A stretch of 64,000 nucleotides of DNA from Streptococcus vicugnae (GTDB lineage Bacteria; Bacillota; Bacilli; Lactobacillales; Streptococcaceae), in assembly GCF_016461705.1 (NCBI RefSeq), contig NZ_JAEMHW010000003.1:100666-164665 (forward strand), in the 5' to 3' direction. The translations under genes were made by a program, and so were the position numbers. The notes below the pieces were generated by a model that was not told the DNA's origin, made no database searches, and saw nothing but the letters and a program-made list of their open reading frames with translations. Within the stretch, counting starts at the first letter, position 1, and each line of letters opens with the position of its first letter. Of this stretch, positions 54,920 to 61,543 are shown one piece after another.

Positions 54920-55066
54920 CTAACGCCCCTTTCTCCGTTTCTTCTTCAACTTTTTAAGTCTTTTTTGTTCTTCTTGCTGTTCCAATGTAGGGCGACGGTC
55001 TTTATAATGTTTCTCATTGTGATAATGTCCGCCACCTTGTGCAGGGTGTATATTATATCTTCCCAT
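54920..55066 (-). CDS. Small basic satellite protein (48 aa)
   Basis: Reads MGRYNIHPAQGGGHYHNEKH then a Lys/Arg-rich tail ending KKKRRKGR. Ribosome site AGAGGAG 7 bases before the ATG. Its stop is 1 base from the next ATG and its start overlaps the upstream gene, as in a packed operon. The basic tail suggests nucleic-acid binding. Too short for usual callers; no family recognised. Confidence 0.6.
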   Translation of the reverse strand: MGRYNIHPAQGGGHYHNEKHYKDRRPTLEQQEEQKRLKKLKKKRRKGR

Positions 55067-55217
55067 TATCCAACTCCTCTAAAATTTCAATAAGCCGTGG
55101 TATTTTTTGTTCAATTACTCGTAAAACTGCTTGACTAGTGTTCAAATTATCATCAACCAAAGCCACAGTTGCTAACGTCTGTAGGTCATTTAATTCTGGT
55201 ATAATGTCGTCGATCAT
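55053..55217 (-). CDS. Small helical satellite protein (54 aa)
   Basis: Reads MIDDIIPELNDLQTLATVAL then a helical, acidic remainder ending EELDNGKI. Ribosome site TTAGGAGTAG. Overlaps the upstream HTH gene by 4 bases (ATGA) and the downstream basic protein gene by 14. No known family. Confidence 0.6.
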   Translation of the reverse strand: MIDDIIPELNDLQTLATVALVDDNLNTSQAVLRVIEQKIPRLIEILEELDNGKI

Positions 55218-55486
55218 TTTTCTACTCCTAAAAATAATAAAATGTCATCAATTTTGTAGAATACAGTGCGCGTACCTTCGATTGGTGGCATGTATCGTTT
55301 TAAACCTGCCTGCTCCCACCGTTGCAACGTGTTAAAGCTAACAGATAAGTCTGTGCGTAACTCATCTTGTGTGATTAGTCCTAAAATCTTGGGTTTGGGC
55401 TTGGTGTACGATTTTAGGAAGCTTGCTACTAATGCTAATAATTCTGTTTTGAGACTGTCCTCACTCTCTCTACTCAAACTAAACAT
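55214..55486 (-). CDS. MerR/AlpA-like small DNA-binding protein (possible excisionase)
   Basis: 90 residues. The second half (ITQDELRTDLSVSFNTLQRWEQAGLKRY, then PIEGTRTVFYKIDDILLFL) is the winged helix-turn-helix of excisionase/AlpA-type proteins. The ATG at 55486 follows GGGAG; a TTG six bases upstream is unlikely. Such proteins direct excision or activate operons in satellites. It lies mid-operon, away from int. Confidence 0.7.
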   Translation of the reverse strand: MFSLSRESEDSLKTELLALVASFLKSYTKPKPKILGLITQDELRTDLSVSFNTLQRWEQAGLKRYMPPIEGTRTVFYKIDDILLFLGVEK

Positions 55487-55498
55487 AATCAATCTCCC

Positions 55499-55693
55499 TT
55501 AATTATAATAACGTCCTCTAAGTTGAATATAAGCCCCATACCGTTCTTTAACATGGTTGTTAGGTATTTGTTCCTTAATCTCTTTCGGAGCTTCTACAGG
55601 CTTGATTTTAGCCAACTCAATGCCAATTAAAATAAGAATAGCCATAAGCAACAATTGCCCCCAAATTGGTAAATTTATTTCTTGATAAATCAT
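55499..55693 (-). CDS. Small single-pass membrane protein (64 aa)
   Basis: One helix (about residues 10-27, IWGQLLLMAILILIGI) followed by a charged domain. Its ATG overlaps the upstream stop (ATGA). No family recognised; typical of the small unknown genes in satellite replication operons. Confidence 0.6.
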   Translation of the reverse strand: MIYQEINLPIWGQLLLMAILILIGIELAKIKPVEAPKEIKEQIPNNHVKERYGAYIQLRGRYYN

Positions 55694-55920
55694 GCTTTGA
55701 CCTCTTCTTTCTTGCCTCTTGCTGGTAAATTGTTAACTGCTCTATAGACAATATCGGTTGTAATTTCATAACCTAGGGCGTTCCAAGCCTGCTCAAAGGT
55801 TTCTGCAAAACCTGTATAAATGTTGTGGTACGTAATCATTACATTAGCAACAATCACCCAAGCCGTTGATTGGTCGTACATTGCTTTAAAAAAATTCCTC
55901 TGCTCTTTTTTTGGTTTCAT
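55690..55920 (-). CDS. Small satellite protein, unknown (76 aa)
   Basis: 76 residues starting MKPKKEQRNFFKAMYDQSTA. The start overlaps the upstream gene by 35 bases with a weak ribosome site; an ATG at 55881 just past the upstream stop is an alternative. Predicted soluble helical protein; no family recognised. Confidence 0.55.
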   Translation of the reverse strand: MKPKKEQRNFFKAMYDQSTAWVIVANVMITYHNIYTGFAETFEQAWNALGYEITTDIVYRAVNNLPARGKKEEVKA

Positions 55921-56008
55921 CTCGTTTTTTAAAAACCGCTTTTTGTTCGTCTGTATAATGGTCTAAACTAAATGGATTTGCTTTATTCTCTACACTTTTA
56001 AATTTCAT
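55886..56008 (-). CDS. Small satellite protein, unknown (40 aa)
   Basis: Reads MKFKSVENKANPFSLDHYTD then a charged tail ending RAEEFF. The ATG at 56008 follows GAGGAAAAA; a longer frame to 56074 has no ribosome site. First small gene after the 56.1-56.3 kb gap, overlapping the next gene. Confidence 0.45.
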   Translation of the reverse strand: MKFKSVENKANPFSLDHYTDEQKAVFKKRDETKKRAEEFF

Positions 56009-56180
56009 ATTTGTTTTTTCCTCGTCGCTTTTTAATACTGTTTTCTTATACCTATTTGGCTTTTTACTATACATACCAATTATTTTGTAGTTTTATCTGT
56101 AGTTTTAAGAGTTATCGCTCTCTGTCTGGACACAATAGTCTAACTTTGATAAAATTAAACTATATAAACATTCCTAAAAC

Positions 56181-56204
56181 CCTTTTAATAATAGCTTGCC
56201 TGCT
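56181..56204 (+). repeat. Duplicate of the integrase upstream sequence
   Basis: CCTTTTAATAATAGCTTGCC (to TGCT) matches 59346-59370 just upstream of int with one substitution and one indel, same orientation. This may be a binding site or a remnant of duplication. Confidence 0.45.
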
Positions 56205-56233
56205 TTTTATTAATCGTGTTTTATTTCCAGCTT

Positions 56234-56272
56234 AAAGGCTTGTAAGTTTGCCGACTGCTAAGCCTTTTTTTG
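56234..56272 (+). terminator. Plus-strand terminator between the Rha gene and the small-gene cluster
   Basis: AGGCTT/AAGCCT with a 18-base loop, followed by T7. All neighbouring genes are on the other strand, so it may end an unseen plus-strand RNA. Confidence 0.5.
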
Positions 56273-56279
56273 TTTGCTT

Positions 56280-56909
56280 TCACGCGCCTTGTGAGAGCTT
56301 TTCTTTTTGTCTAAAGACCATCGTTTTTATCTCTTTGTAGCTAAAGTTAAGATTGATTAGAGCTATTGCCATGTCTTCTAATGCTTGATACTGCGCTAGC
56401 TCAATACTATTCAAGCATTCAATCCCTGTTTCCCCGCCTCGCTTAGTGGTTAATTGTGTTTTGTTATAACCCGTAACACCTTTTAGCAAAAGATTATAAA
56501 CAGTAGAGTAAGCCATTTTAGGGGCGTTCTCCCAACGGTTTATAGCTTCGTTAAGTGCTAAGCGTTTTGGTCTTTCGGAAGCTCGCTCTATCCTAATCTT
56601 GGTTAACTCATCTCTCATTTCAAAGAATGCGCTAACTAAATTCTTTTTAAACTCTCTTACTGGTTTGGTGTTATCCAAGTAAGTGATAAGTAGTGTCGCT
56701 TGTTGTTCGTTAAGATGATAAATTTTCCTAGGGCGACCACGACCATTTAATTTACGGATTTCAAATCCGTAAATTCCAAATACTTCTAAATCCTCTTTAT
56801 GATTTCTAATTAAACTTTGTACTGTATCGTGTTTGAGTTCAGCACATTCTGCTATAATCTCGCTTGTAGTGTACGGCTCTTTTGCGCCGTCTAAATAAAC
56901 TAGATTCAT
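56280..56909 (-). CDS. Rha-family phage regulatory protein
   Basis: 209-residue DNA-binding protein. The N-terminal part (about 1-100) is the Rha domain with TTSEIIAECAELKHDTVQSLI and the later GRGRPRKIYHLNEQQATLLI. The rest is helical and resembles the accessory region of phage antirepressor-like proteins. In phages, Rha affects the lysis/lysogeny or host-response switch. A perfect 23-base palindrome (56751-56773) lies inside the coding region and recurs at 58522. It lies 15 bases after the cro-like gene. Confidence 0.8.
   Translation of the reverse strand: MNLVYLDGAKEPYTTSEIIAECAELKHDTVQSLIRNHKEDLEVFGIYGFEIRKLNGRGRPRKIYHLNEQQATLLITYLDNTKPVREFKKNLVSAFFEMRDELTKIRIERASERPKRLALNEAINRWENAPKMAYSTVYNLLLKGVTGYNKTQLTTKRGGETGIECLNSIELAQYQALEDMAIALINLNFSYKEIKTMVFRQKEKLSQGA
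56751..56773. promoter_or_regulatory. Palindrome inside the Rha gene, copy 1
   Basis: TTTACGGATTT C AAATCCGTAAA, a perfect 11-bp inverted repeat. A near-identical copy lies at 58522-58544 in non-coding DNA, so it is probably a protein binding site rather than a coding accident. Confidence 0.5.
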
Positions 56910-56924
56910 TTCTGACCTACCTTT

Positions 56925-57146
56925 CTAGTGTTTTAGTTCTGTTTTTTTCGTACTTTCACCCAAAAAAATATCATCTAAATTTACATTGTAAAGAATAGAT
57001 AGATCTTTTAAAAGTTCAAAAGGTATGTTAGTGCTATTTTTTTCGTACTTTGAGATAGTCTGAAAGTTCTTATTGACTTTCGTAGCTACTTCTCTCAACG
57101 TGTAACCTGCGTTAATTCTACAAGCTTTTAATGTCCATTGCTGCAT
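56925..57146 (-). CDS. Cro-like XRE regulator (start of the minus-strand operon)
   Basis: 73-residue helix-turn-helix protein (YTLREVATKVNKNFQTISKYEKNS). It is divergent from the CI-type repressor gene, forming the element's switch. The promoter TTGACT-N17-TATCAT (57182-57210) holds one of four TTTTTTTCGTACT repeats in its spacer, and two further copies lie inside this coding region. It probably opens expression of the replication operon. Confidence 0.85.
   Translation of the reverse strand: MQQWTLKACRINAGYTLREVATKVNKNFQTISKYEKNSTNIPFELLKDLSILYNVNLDDIFLGESTKKTELKH
56942..56954. promoter_or_regulatory. Operator-like repeat copy 1 (in the cro-like gene)
   Basis: TTTTTTTCGTACT. Codes for part of STKK in the cro-like protein, a different frame from copy 2. 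Confidence 0.55.
57037..57049. promoter_or_regulatory. Operator-like repeat copy 2 (in the cro-like gene)
   Basis: TTTTTTTCGTACT. Codes for part of KYEKN in the cro-like protein. Confidence 0.55.
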
Positions 57147-57190
57147 ATACTACAGTTCTCCTTTCAAAAGTTAACAAACATATGATACTA

Positions 57191-57203
57191 TTTTTTTCGT
57201 ACT
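57191..57203. promoter_or_regulatory. Operator-like repeat copy 3 (cro-like gene promoter spacer)
   Basis: TTTTTTTCGTACT between the -35 and -10 of the cro-like gene's promoter. Binding here would block it. Confidence 0.6.
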
Positions 57204-57232
57204 TAGTCAAGCGCTCTCCGGAAAAAGTTTTG

Positions 57233-57257
57233 TTTTTTTCGTACTAAATGATATAAT
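57233..57257 (+). promoter_or_regulatory. Operator copy 4 and repressor promoter
   Basis: TTTTTTTCGTACT (57233-57245) lies directly upstream of TGATATAAT (57249-57257), the extended -10 of the CI-type repressor gene. Confidence 0.6.
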
Positions 57258-57295
57258 TGCATTGTAAGATAAAGATAACTGAAGGGGTGAAAATC

Positions 57296-57988
57296 ATGTC
57301 AAAAAATAGTCCTCAAGACTTAAAAAACAGAGAATATTTTTCAAACAATCTCAATAATATTATGAAAGAAAAGGGAATTAGACAAATAGACCTACACAAT
57401 GCCTTGGATATTCCAAAAAGTACTATTACAGGATATGTAAAAGGTAGGTCAATGCCTACTTTGGGCAATCTTCAAAAACTTTCCAACTATTTAGGAGTTA
57501 AAAAATCTTATCTGGATCCTCGATTTATTACTAATGATTTAGATGAGATTGCTCGAAATGAATTGGCTAGATTTTATAAGGACATTATTGCTGAGGGTAT
57601 AAATGAAATATTGACACGGTTTATCATGGCTGAACTAAATGATATTTATTTTAACCCCAAGAAACAATCTCCTTCTAAGCGTTTTAGTAACAAAGAAGAT
57701 TTTCTTGTTGACTTTTCTCAAACAAGTCTAGCTGTCAAAGAAAAATGGTTGAAAGTTAAGCAAGTCAATTATTATGTTATGGACAGATTGAAAAAACAAC
57801 TTGAGAATTCTTTTCAGGAAATACAAATTATATTAAACAATAACATTGAAAATAATGAAGAATATCTAATCCATGGGCTAGATAAAGAAAAAATTCCAGA
57901 ATTATCAAAGGAACTTACTAAATTAGAGGATGAGATTTTGAATAAACTCACTAAATTAGAATTAGCCTATTCCGATATTTCGGAATAA
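57296..57988 (+). CDS. CI-type phage/satellite repressor
   Basis: 230-residue regulator with an N-terminal HTH (IRQIDLHNALDIPKSTITGYVKG) and a helical C-terminal part. There is no LexA/CI-type peptidase motif (no Ser-Lys autocleavage pair is evident), so induction may depend on a helper-phage protein, as in SaPI Stl. The start at 57296 follows AAGGGGTG; upstream starts at 57257 would overlap the promoter. Its promoter is flanked by operator copies 3 and 4. Confidence 0.8.
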   Translation: MSKNSPQDLKNREYFSNNLNNIMKEKGIRQIDLHNALDIPKSTITGYVKGRSMPTLGNLQKLSNYLGVKKSYLDPRFITNDLDEIARNELARFYKDIIAEGINEILTRFIMAELNDIYFNPKKQSPSKRFSNKEDFLVDFSQTSLAVKEKWLKVKQVNYYVMDRLKKQLENSFQEIQIILNNNIENNEEYLIHGLDKEKIPELSKELTKLEDEILNKLTKLELAYSDISE

Positions 57989-58354
57989 ATTATCAAAATT
58001 GACTAACCCACGCGCCAACATTTGCCAACAATTTGGCCTACAGTCATACCCAAAATACACTATGATTTTCTATGATTTAACCGTATATTTACAACCGTAC
58101 CTAAAACTACACTTGTTACTGAATAAGTAGTGTTTATTCCAATATTTCGCTATTTCTATATTAAGGATTTGTAGTTAATTGCTCACATTTGCAACTATTC
58201 CCAAAAATGACAACGTTGTCACATTTGATTTACTACCATGCTATTTTTTCCCAACAATTTCCAACAAAATCTATAATAAGAAGATTGTAGTATTTTGTAG
58301 TACTCATATGCTCACAAACGCAACCACAACAACGGTTTATAAGTTCTTAGAACT

Positions 58355-58375
58355 TGACAAAACCTGACATATTTC
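58355..58375 (+). repeat. 21-bp direct repeat, copy 1
   Basis: TGACAAAACCTGACATATTT then C is identical to 59256-59276 and in the same orientation, 900 bases apart, flanking the two small membrane genes. Confidence 0.6.
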
Positions 58376-58521
58376 AGCTATAAACCTCAAATATTTCCAT
58401 TATGGAAACTACTAAAAATTACTAAATTCAATTATATATAGCTTTTATTCCAACATTTTTTCTAATATGGAGTACCGTTTTGTTACGTCATATACTAGGA
58501 TTTTCTCGTATTTTCTAGTAT

Positions 58522-58544
58522 TTTACGGATTTTAAATCCGAAAA
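58522..58544. promoter_or_regulatory. Palindrome copy 2
   Basis: TTTACGGATTT T AAATCCGAAAA, 21 of 23 bases identical to 56751-56773 in the Rha gene. Confidence 0.5.
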
Positions 58545-58719
58545 ACTCTAACCTGCTATCACAATTTAGGACTACGGCTATACACTCTCATTTTCCAACA
58601 ATACTAGTAAAAACATTAATGGTTTAATAGTCATATCCTCACAAACGCCATAATAACAACGGTTACAGCTTTTTTTAATAGCTCAAAAATTCATGTTTTT
58701 TCATATTGGGAGGTCATCA

Positions 58720-58932
58720 ATGAAAAACTTAAAACCTATACTAAAAGAGATTTTTAACTTTACCTATCAATTATTCTTTGCTTTGATTGCTTTAGATATT
58801 AGTTTTCAGTTTATCTTAGGTGAAACATTAGCTACCATGACACAAACAATCTGGTCTTGGATATTCGCTATTTCTCTGATTGTCAGTATCATAAGAACTA
58901 TCTACCAAAAGTTCAAGAAGAAAAGCGCGTGA
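58720..58932 (+). CDS. Small two-helix membrane protein (70 aa)
   Basis: 70 residues starting MKNLKPILKEIFNFTYQL, with two hydrophobic segments and a basic C terminus KKFKKKSA-like. Strong ribosome site GGGAGG. It lies between the repressor and integrase on the plus strand. Such proteins in prophages and satellites can be superinfection-exclusion or holin-like factors, but nothing specific is recognised. Confidence 0.6.
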   Translation: MKNLKPILKEIFNFTYQLFFALIALDISFQFILGETLATMTQTIWSWIFAISLIVSIIRTIYQKFKKKSA

Positions 58933-59022
58933 GGTAGTCAATTTACATATTTTTAAACAAGACTAATTATGCCAATAAACGAGGTAAAGACATAAGTTAA
59001 AATAATATGAGAAAAGATAGCT

Positions 59023-59223
59023 ATGAAAAAGTTTTTTAAAAGATTAAAGAGAATTTCTTCATTTCGGTTTTTTATTGCTTGGTGGGCTAGTATTAGCCTA
59101 GTAAAAAGTATCTTACTGCATTTTATTCCTGATAATAGAATAATATATACTTCTTTAAGCTTCATAATTTCATTACTTATTGCTGTTACTATTATGTATT
59201 TTGATGACAGGATGAAAAAATGA
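59023..59223 (+). CDS. Small membrane protein (66 aa)
   Basis: 66 residues with a basic start (MKKFFKRLKRISSF), two hydrophobic segments and a DDRMKK tail. The ribosome site (GAGAAAAGATAG) is weak. Together with the preceding gene it may form a pair. No family recognised. Confidence 0.45.
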   Translation: MKKFFKRLKRISSFRFFIAWWASISLVKSILLHFIPDNRIIYTSLSFIISLLIAVTIMYFDDRMKK

Positions 59224-59255
59224 TGGTTTGGAAGTTTAGTTGACTACCTCAAACC

Positions 59256-59276
59256 TGACAAAACCTGACATATTTC
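59256..59276 (+). repeat. 21-bp direct repeat, copy 2
   Basis: Identical to 58355-58375. Here preceded by a second AAACCTGACA, giving a tandem. Lies 110 bases before the integrase start. Confidence 0.6.
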
Positions 59277-59345
59277 CAGTATTTTCCATTAATAGATTTC
59301 ACACTCACATTTCCCAACAATTCATATAAACCCAACAACTCAAAA

Positions 59346-59370
59346 CCTTTTTAATAATGGCTTGCCTGCT
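59346..59370 (+). repeat. Sequence upstream of int, duplicated at 56181
   Basis: CCTTTTTAATAATGGCTTGC (to CTGCT), matching 56181-56204. Confidence 0.45.
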
Positions 59371-59385
59371 GTAGAAAGGTTTATC

Positions 59386-60531
59386 ATGAATATCAAAGAA
59401 GTTATTAAAAAAGACGGTACTAAAGTATACCGCTCAAATGTTTATCTTGGAGTAGATAGCATTACAGGAAAGAAAGTTAAAACGACTGTAACAGGGCGAA
59501 CGAAAAAAGAGGTTAAAGCAAAAGCCCAGCAAGCCCAAAGCAATTTCAAAACTAACGGGTCAACTGTGTTCAAAAGAGTAGAAGTTACCACATACAAGGA
59601 ACTTACTGATTTATGGTTAGAAAATTATCAAATGACGGTTAAACCTCAAACACTCGTAAACACGCGCCAATTTTTGAGAAACCATATTTTACCTGTGTTT
59701 GGTGATATGCAACTGGATAAGATACATATAGCACACATACAAAGCTGGGTAAACAAGCTAGCTTTCAAGATTGTTAATTATGGGGTAGCTGCCTCAATTA
59801 ACAAACGTATCTTACAATATGGGGTTAGTATGCAATTGATACCGTTCAACCCTGCGCGTGAGGTTATTCTACCCAGACCACAAAAGGCAGGCGCTAACCG
59901 TATCAAATTTATCGATAAGGAAGATTTGAAAACATTCCTAGACTACATGGAACAACTAGCACCCACCGCCTACAACTATTACTATGATAGTGTACTGTAT
60001 AAGCTGTTGCTTGCTACTGGTTGCCGATATGGGGAGGCAGTAGCTCTTGAATGGTCTGATATTGATTTTGATAATGCCACTATCAACATTACCAAGACTT
60101 ACAACCGAATCGTAAAGCAAGTTGGTACGCCTAAAAGCAAAGCAGGAATTAGAATTATCAGCATAGATAATAAAACTATTCTCATGCTCAAACAGTACAG
60201 GAACAGACAACGCCAAGCATTTATAGAGATTGGTGCGCCTGCTCCTGCCCTAGTCTTCTCTACAACGATATCACAATACCCAAACAGTGATGCTAGAACC
60301 AAGTCACTTAGATACCGTTGCAAGGAAGCAGGTATACCACAATTTACGTTTCACGCTTTCAGACACACACACGCTAGTTTATTGCTTAATGCTGGAATTG
60401 GCTATAAGGAATTACAACACCGCCTAGGACATGCAACGTTAGCCATGACTATGGATACTTATAGCCATTTATCAAAAGAGAAAGAAAAAGAGGCGGTACT
60501 ATATTATGAAAAAGCTCTCCAAAATTTGTAA
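59386..60531 (+). CDS. int: Site-specific tyrosine recombinase (integrase)
   Basis: 381-residue tyrosine integrase that inserts and excises the element at tyrS. An N-terminal arm-DNA-binding domain (about 1-55) precedes a core-binding domain and the catalytic domain. Catalytic residues are Arg in TGCRYGEAVAL, Lys in TPKSKAGIR, HAFRH (His-X-X-Arg), LGHATLAMTMDTYSHL (His and nucleophile Tyr). The start at 59386 follows AGAAAGG; a TTG at 59362 is less likely. The stop codon overlaps arm repeat A. Placement at the right end, reading outward, is typical. Confidence 0.93.
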   Translation: MNIKEVIKKDGTKVYRSNVYLGVDSITGKKVKTTVTGRTKKEVKAKAQQAQSNFKTNGSTVFKRVEVTTYKELTDLWLENYQMTVKPQTLVNTRQFLRNHILPVFGDMQLDKIHIAHIQSWVNKLAFKIVNYGVAASINKRILQYGVSMQLIPFNPAREVILPRPQKAGANRIKFIDKEDLKTFLDYMEQLAPTAYNYYYDSVLYKLLLATGCRYGEAVALEWSDIDFDNATINITKTYNRIVKQVGTPKSKAGIRIISIDNKTILMLKQYRNRQRQAFIEIGAPAPALVFSTTISQYPNSDARTKSLRYRCKEAGIPQFTFHAFRHTHASLLLNAGIGYKELQHRLGHATLAMTMDTYSHLSKEKEKEAVLYYEKALQNL

Positions 60532-60556
60532 AAGTCCACAAAAAGGGGAGTAAATT
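60530..60556 (+). repeat. Integrase arm-type repeat A, right copy
   Basis: Exact 27-base match to 50111-50137, same orientation, starting inside the integrase stop codon. Confidence 0.7.
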
Positions 60557-60585
60557 CAAAACAATAGACCTAAAAACACCTCTCA

Positions 60586-60606
60586 AACGTTGATATTATA
60601 GGATTT
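60586..60606 (+). repeat. Integrase arm-type repeat B, right copy
   Basis: 20 of 21 bases match 50049-50069, same orientation, 11 bases from the core. Confidence 0.6.
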
Positions 60607-60617
60607 TGAATAACAAA

Positions 60618-60646
60618 TAAGAAAAAATACTTCGTGTTGACTTACT
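60618..60646 (+). repeat. attR core with displaced native tyrS 3' end
   Basis: The 18-base core at 60618-60635 is followed by GTTGACTTACTAA-type sequence that in frame reads KKYFVLTY and stop. This is the likely original end of tyrS, now separated from the gene. Confidence 0.75.
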
Positions 60647-60660
60647 AATTTAAAATCATT

Positions 60661-60688
60661 AACAGATGCTTAAAGCATCTGTTTTTTT
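60661..60688 (+). terminator. Displaced native tyrS terminator
   Basis: AACAGATGC TTAAA GCATCTGTT followed by T7. It would have ended tyrS before integration and now ends int. Confidence 0.85.
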
Positions 60689-60696
60689 ATGCCATC

Positions 60697-60726
60697 AAAA
60701 AAAGAGAGGAACTTCCTCTCTTTTTT
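60697..60726 (-). terminator. adc operon terminator
   Basis: AAAGAGAGGA and TTCCTCTCTTT form the stem with T6 on the minus strand; overlaps the adcB stop. Confidence 0.8.
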
Positions 60727-61543
60727 AACTATTACGACGACTTACCACATTAAACAAATTCACCAAAAGGAAAATTGCTACAAAGATAACTGTAATCGTT
60801 GCACTTGCCGGTGTTTCCCAGTAATATGACGTGATAATCCCAGTTACCATACCAACAAAACCAACTAAAACACCAATAAAAATAACCGTTCTAAAGTTTT
60901 TTCCTAATCGCATCGCAATACTTGCTGGTAAAACCATAATTGTTGATACCAAAAGTGCTCCTGCTGCTGGAATGGTCAAAGCAATCGCAATACCAGTCAC
61001 AATATTAAACAACAATGACATTAAGCGAACTGGCAAACCATCGACAAATGCAATCTCTTCATCAAATGTTAAAACATACATTGGTCTGATAAACAGCAAG
61101 GTCAAAATCAAAACAATAACCGCAATGACAAAGAGAGCAACAACTTGCCCCATATTAATGGTCACAATTGAACCAAACAAATACTGTTCCAAGTTCACAC
61201 TCCCAGCGTTTTCTGACTTACTTGTCACGATTAAGGCTACTGCTAGCCCTAGTGACATAAGAATTGCCGTTGAAATTTCGATATAGTGTTTATAAACCGT
61301 CTGCAAATATTCTAATACAACCGCTGCTATCGTCACTACAATTACCGTAGACCAGGTTGTCGATTTGCCAAGCAAAATTCCTAAAGCTACACCAGCTAGA
61401 GAAACGTGACTAAGCGTATCGCTCATCAAACTTTGATGACGCAAAATCAGAAAAATCCCCAAAATTGGAGCAAAAATACTAATAGCAACTACCGCCATAA
61501 TCGCACGTTGCATAAAATCATATGAAAAAATCTCAGTCAGCAT
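60725..61543 (-). CDS. adcB: Zinc ABC transporter permease AdcB
   Basis: 272-residue ABC-3-type permease with seven to eight membrane helices and the family motif region [14 protein letters not shown] near the N terminus. It forms the membrane channel for zinc import. Overlaps adcC by 11 bases, so co-translated. The binding protein AdcA is encoded elsewhere. Regulated by AdcR at the operon head. Confidence 0.93.
   Translation of the reverse strand: MLTEIFSYDFMQRAIMAVVAISIFAPILGIFLILRHQSLMSDTLSHVSLAGVALGILLGKSTTWSTVIVVTIAAVVLEYLQTVYKHYIEISTAILMSLGLAVALIVTSKSENAGSVNLEQYLFGSIVTINMGQVVALFVIAVIVLILTLLFIRPMYVLTFDEEIAFVDGLPVRLMSLLFNIVTGIAIALTIPAAGALLVSTIMVLPASIAMRLGKNFRTVIFIGVLVGFVGMVTGIITSYYWETPASATITVIFVAIFLLVNLFNVVSRRNS

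Larger units (their letters stand above)
57989..58719. other. Non-coding repeat-rich region between repressor and small membrane genes
   Basis: About 730 bases, very AT-rich, with no good coding frame. It holds at least six CCAACA motifs (58015, 58024, 58252, 58260, 58452, 58592), a 45-base partial repeat (TCATATSCTCACAAACGC...AACAACGGTT at 58305 and 58630), the first copy of a 21-base repeat (58355-58375) and a copy of the Rha-gene palindrome (58522-58544). It could be a second control or recombination region; function unknown. Confidence 0.5.
49990..60635. mobile_element. 10.6-kb integrative element, phage-satellite (PICI) type, in tyrS
   Basis: Bounded by the 18-bp core repeat and carrying the integrase gene at the right end. 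It holds a divergent CI/Cro-type switch, a Rha-type regulator, a primase/SF3 helicase with adjacent iteron-like repeats, many small overlapping genes and an ArpU-like gene, with no capsid, tail, portal, terminase, lysis or conjugation genes. Gene direction (most minus, int and repressor plus) fits Gram-positive phage satellites. It could also be a heavily reduced prophage. tyrS-linked integration and the native terminator displaced to 60661 mark it as foreign. Confidence 0.75.

Noticed and set aside
56942..57245. CRISPR array from four repeated motifs
   Set aside because: Motifs are only 13 bases, spacing is irregular (95, 154 and 42 bases), and two copies lie within a gene. No cas genes are present.
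57989..58719. Main replication origin in the CCAACA-rich region
   Set aside because: The iteron set next to the helicase gene fits the satellite origin layout better; the CCAACA motifs are irregularly spaced. Kept only as an unexplained region.
49990..60635. Conjugative element (ICE) or complete prophage
   Set aside because: No relaxase, coupling protein or type IV secretion genes, and no capsid, tail, terminase or lysis genes.
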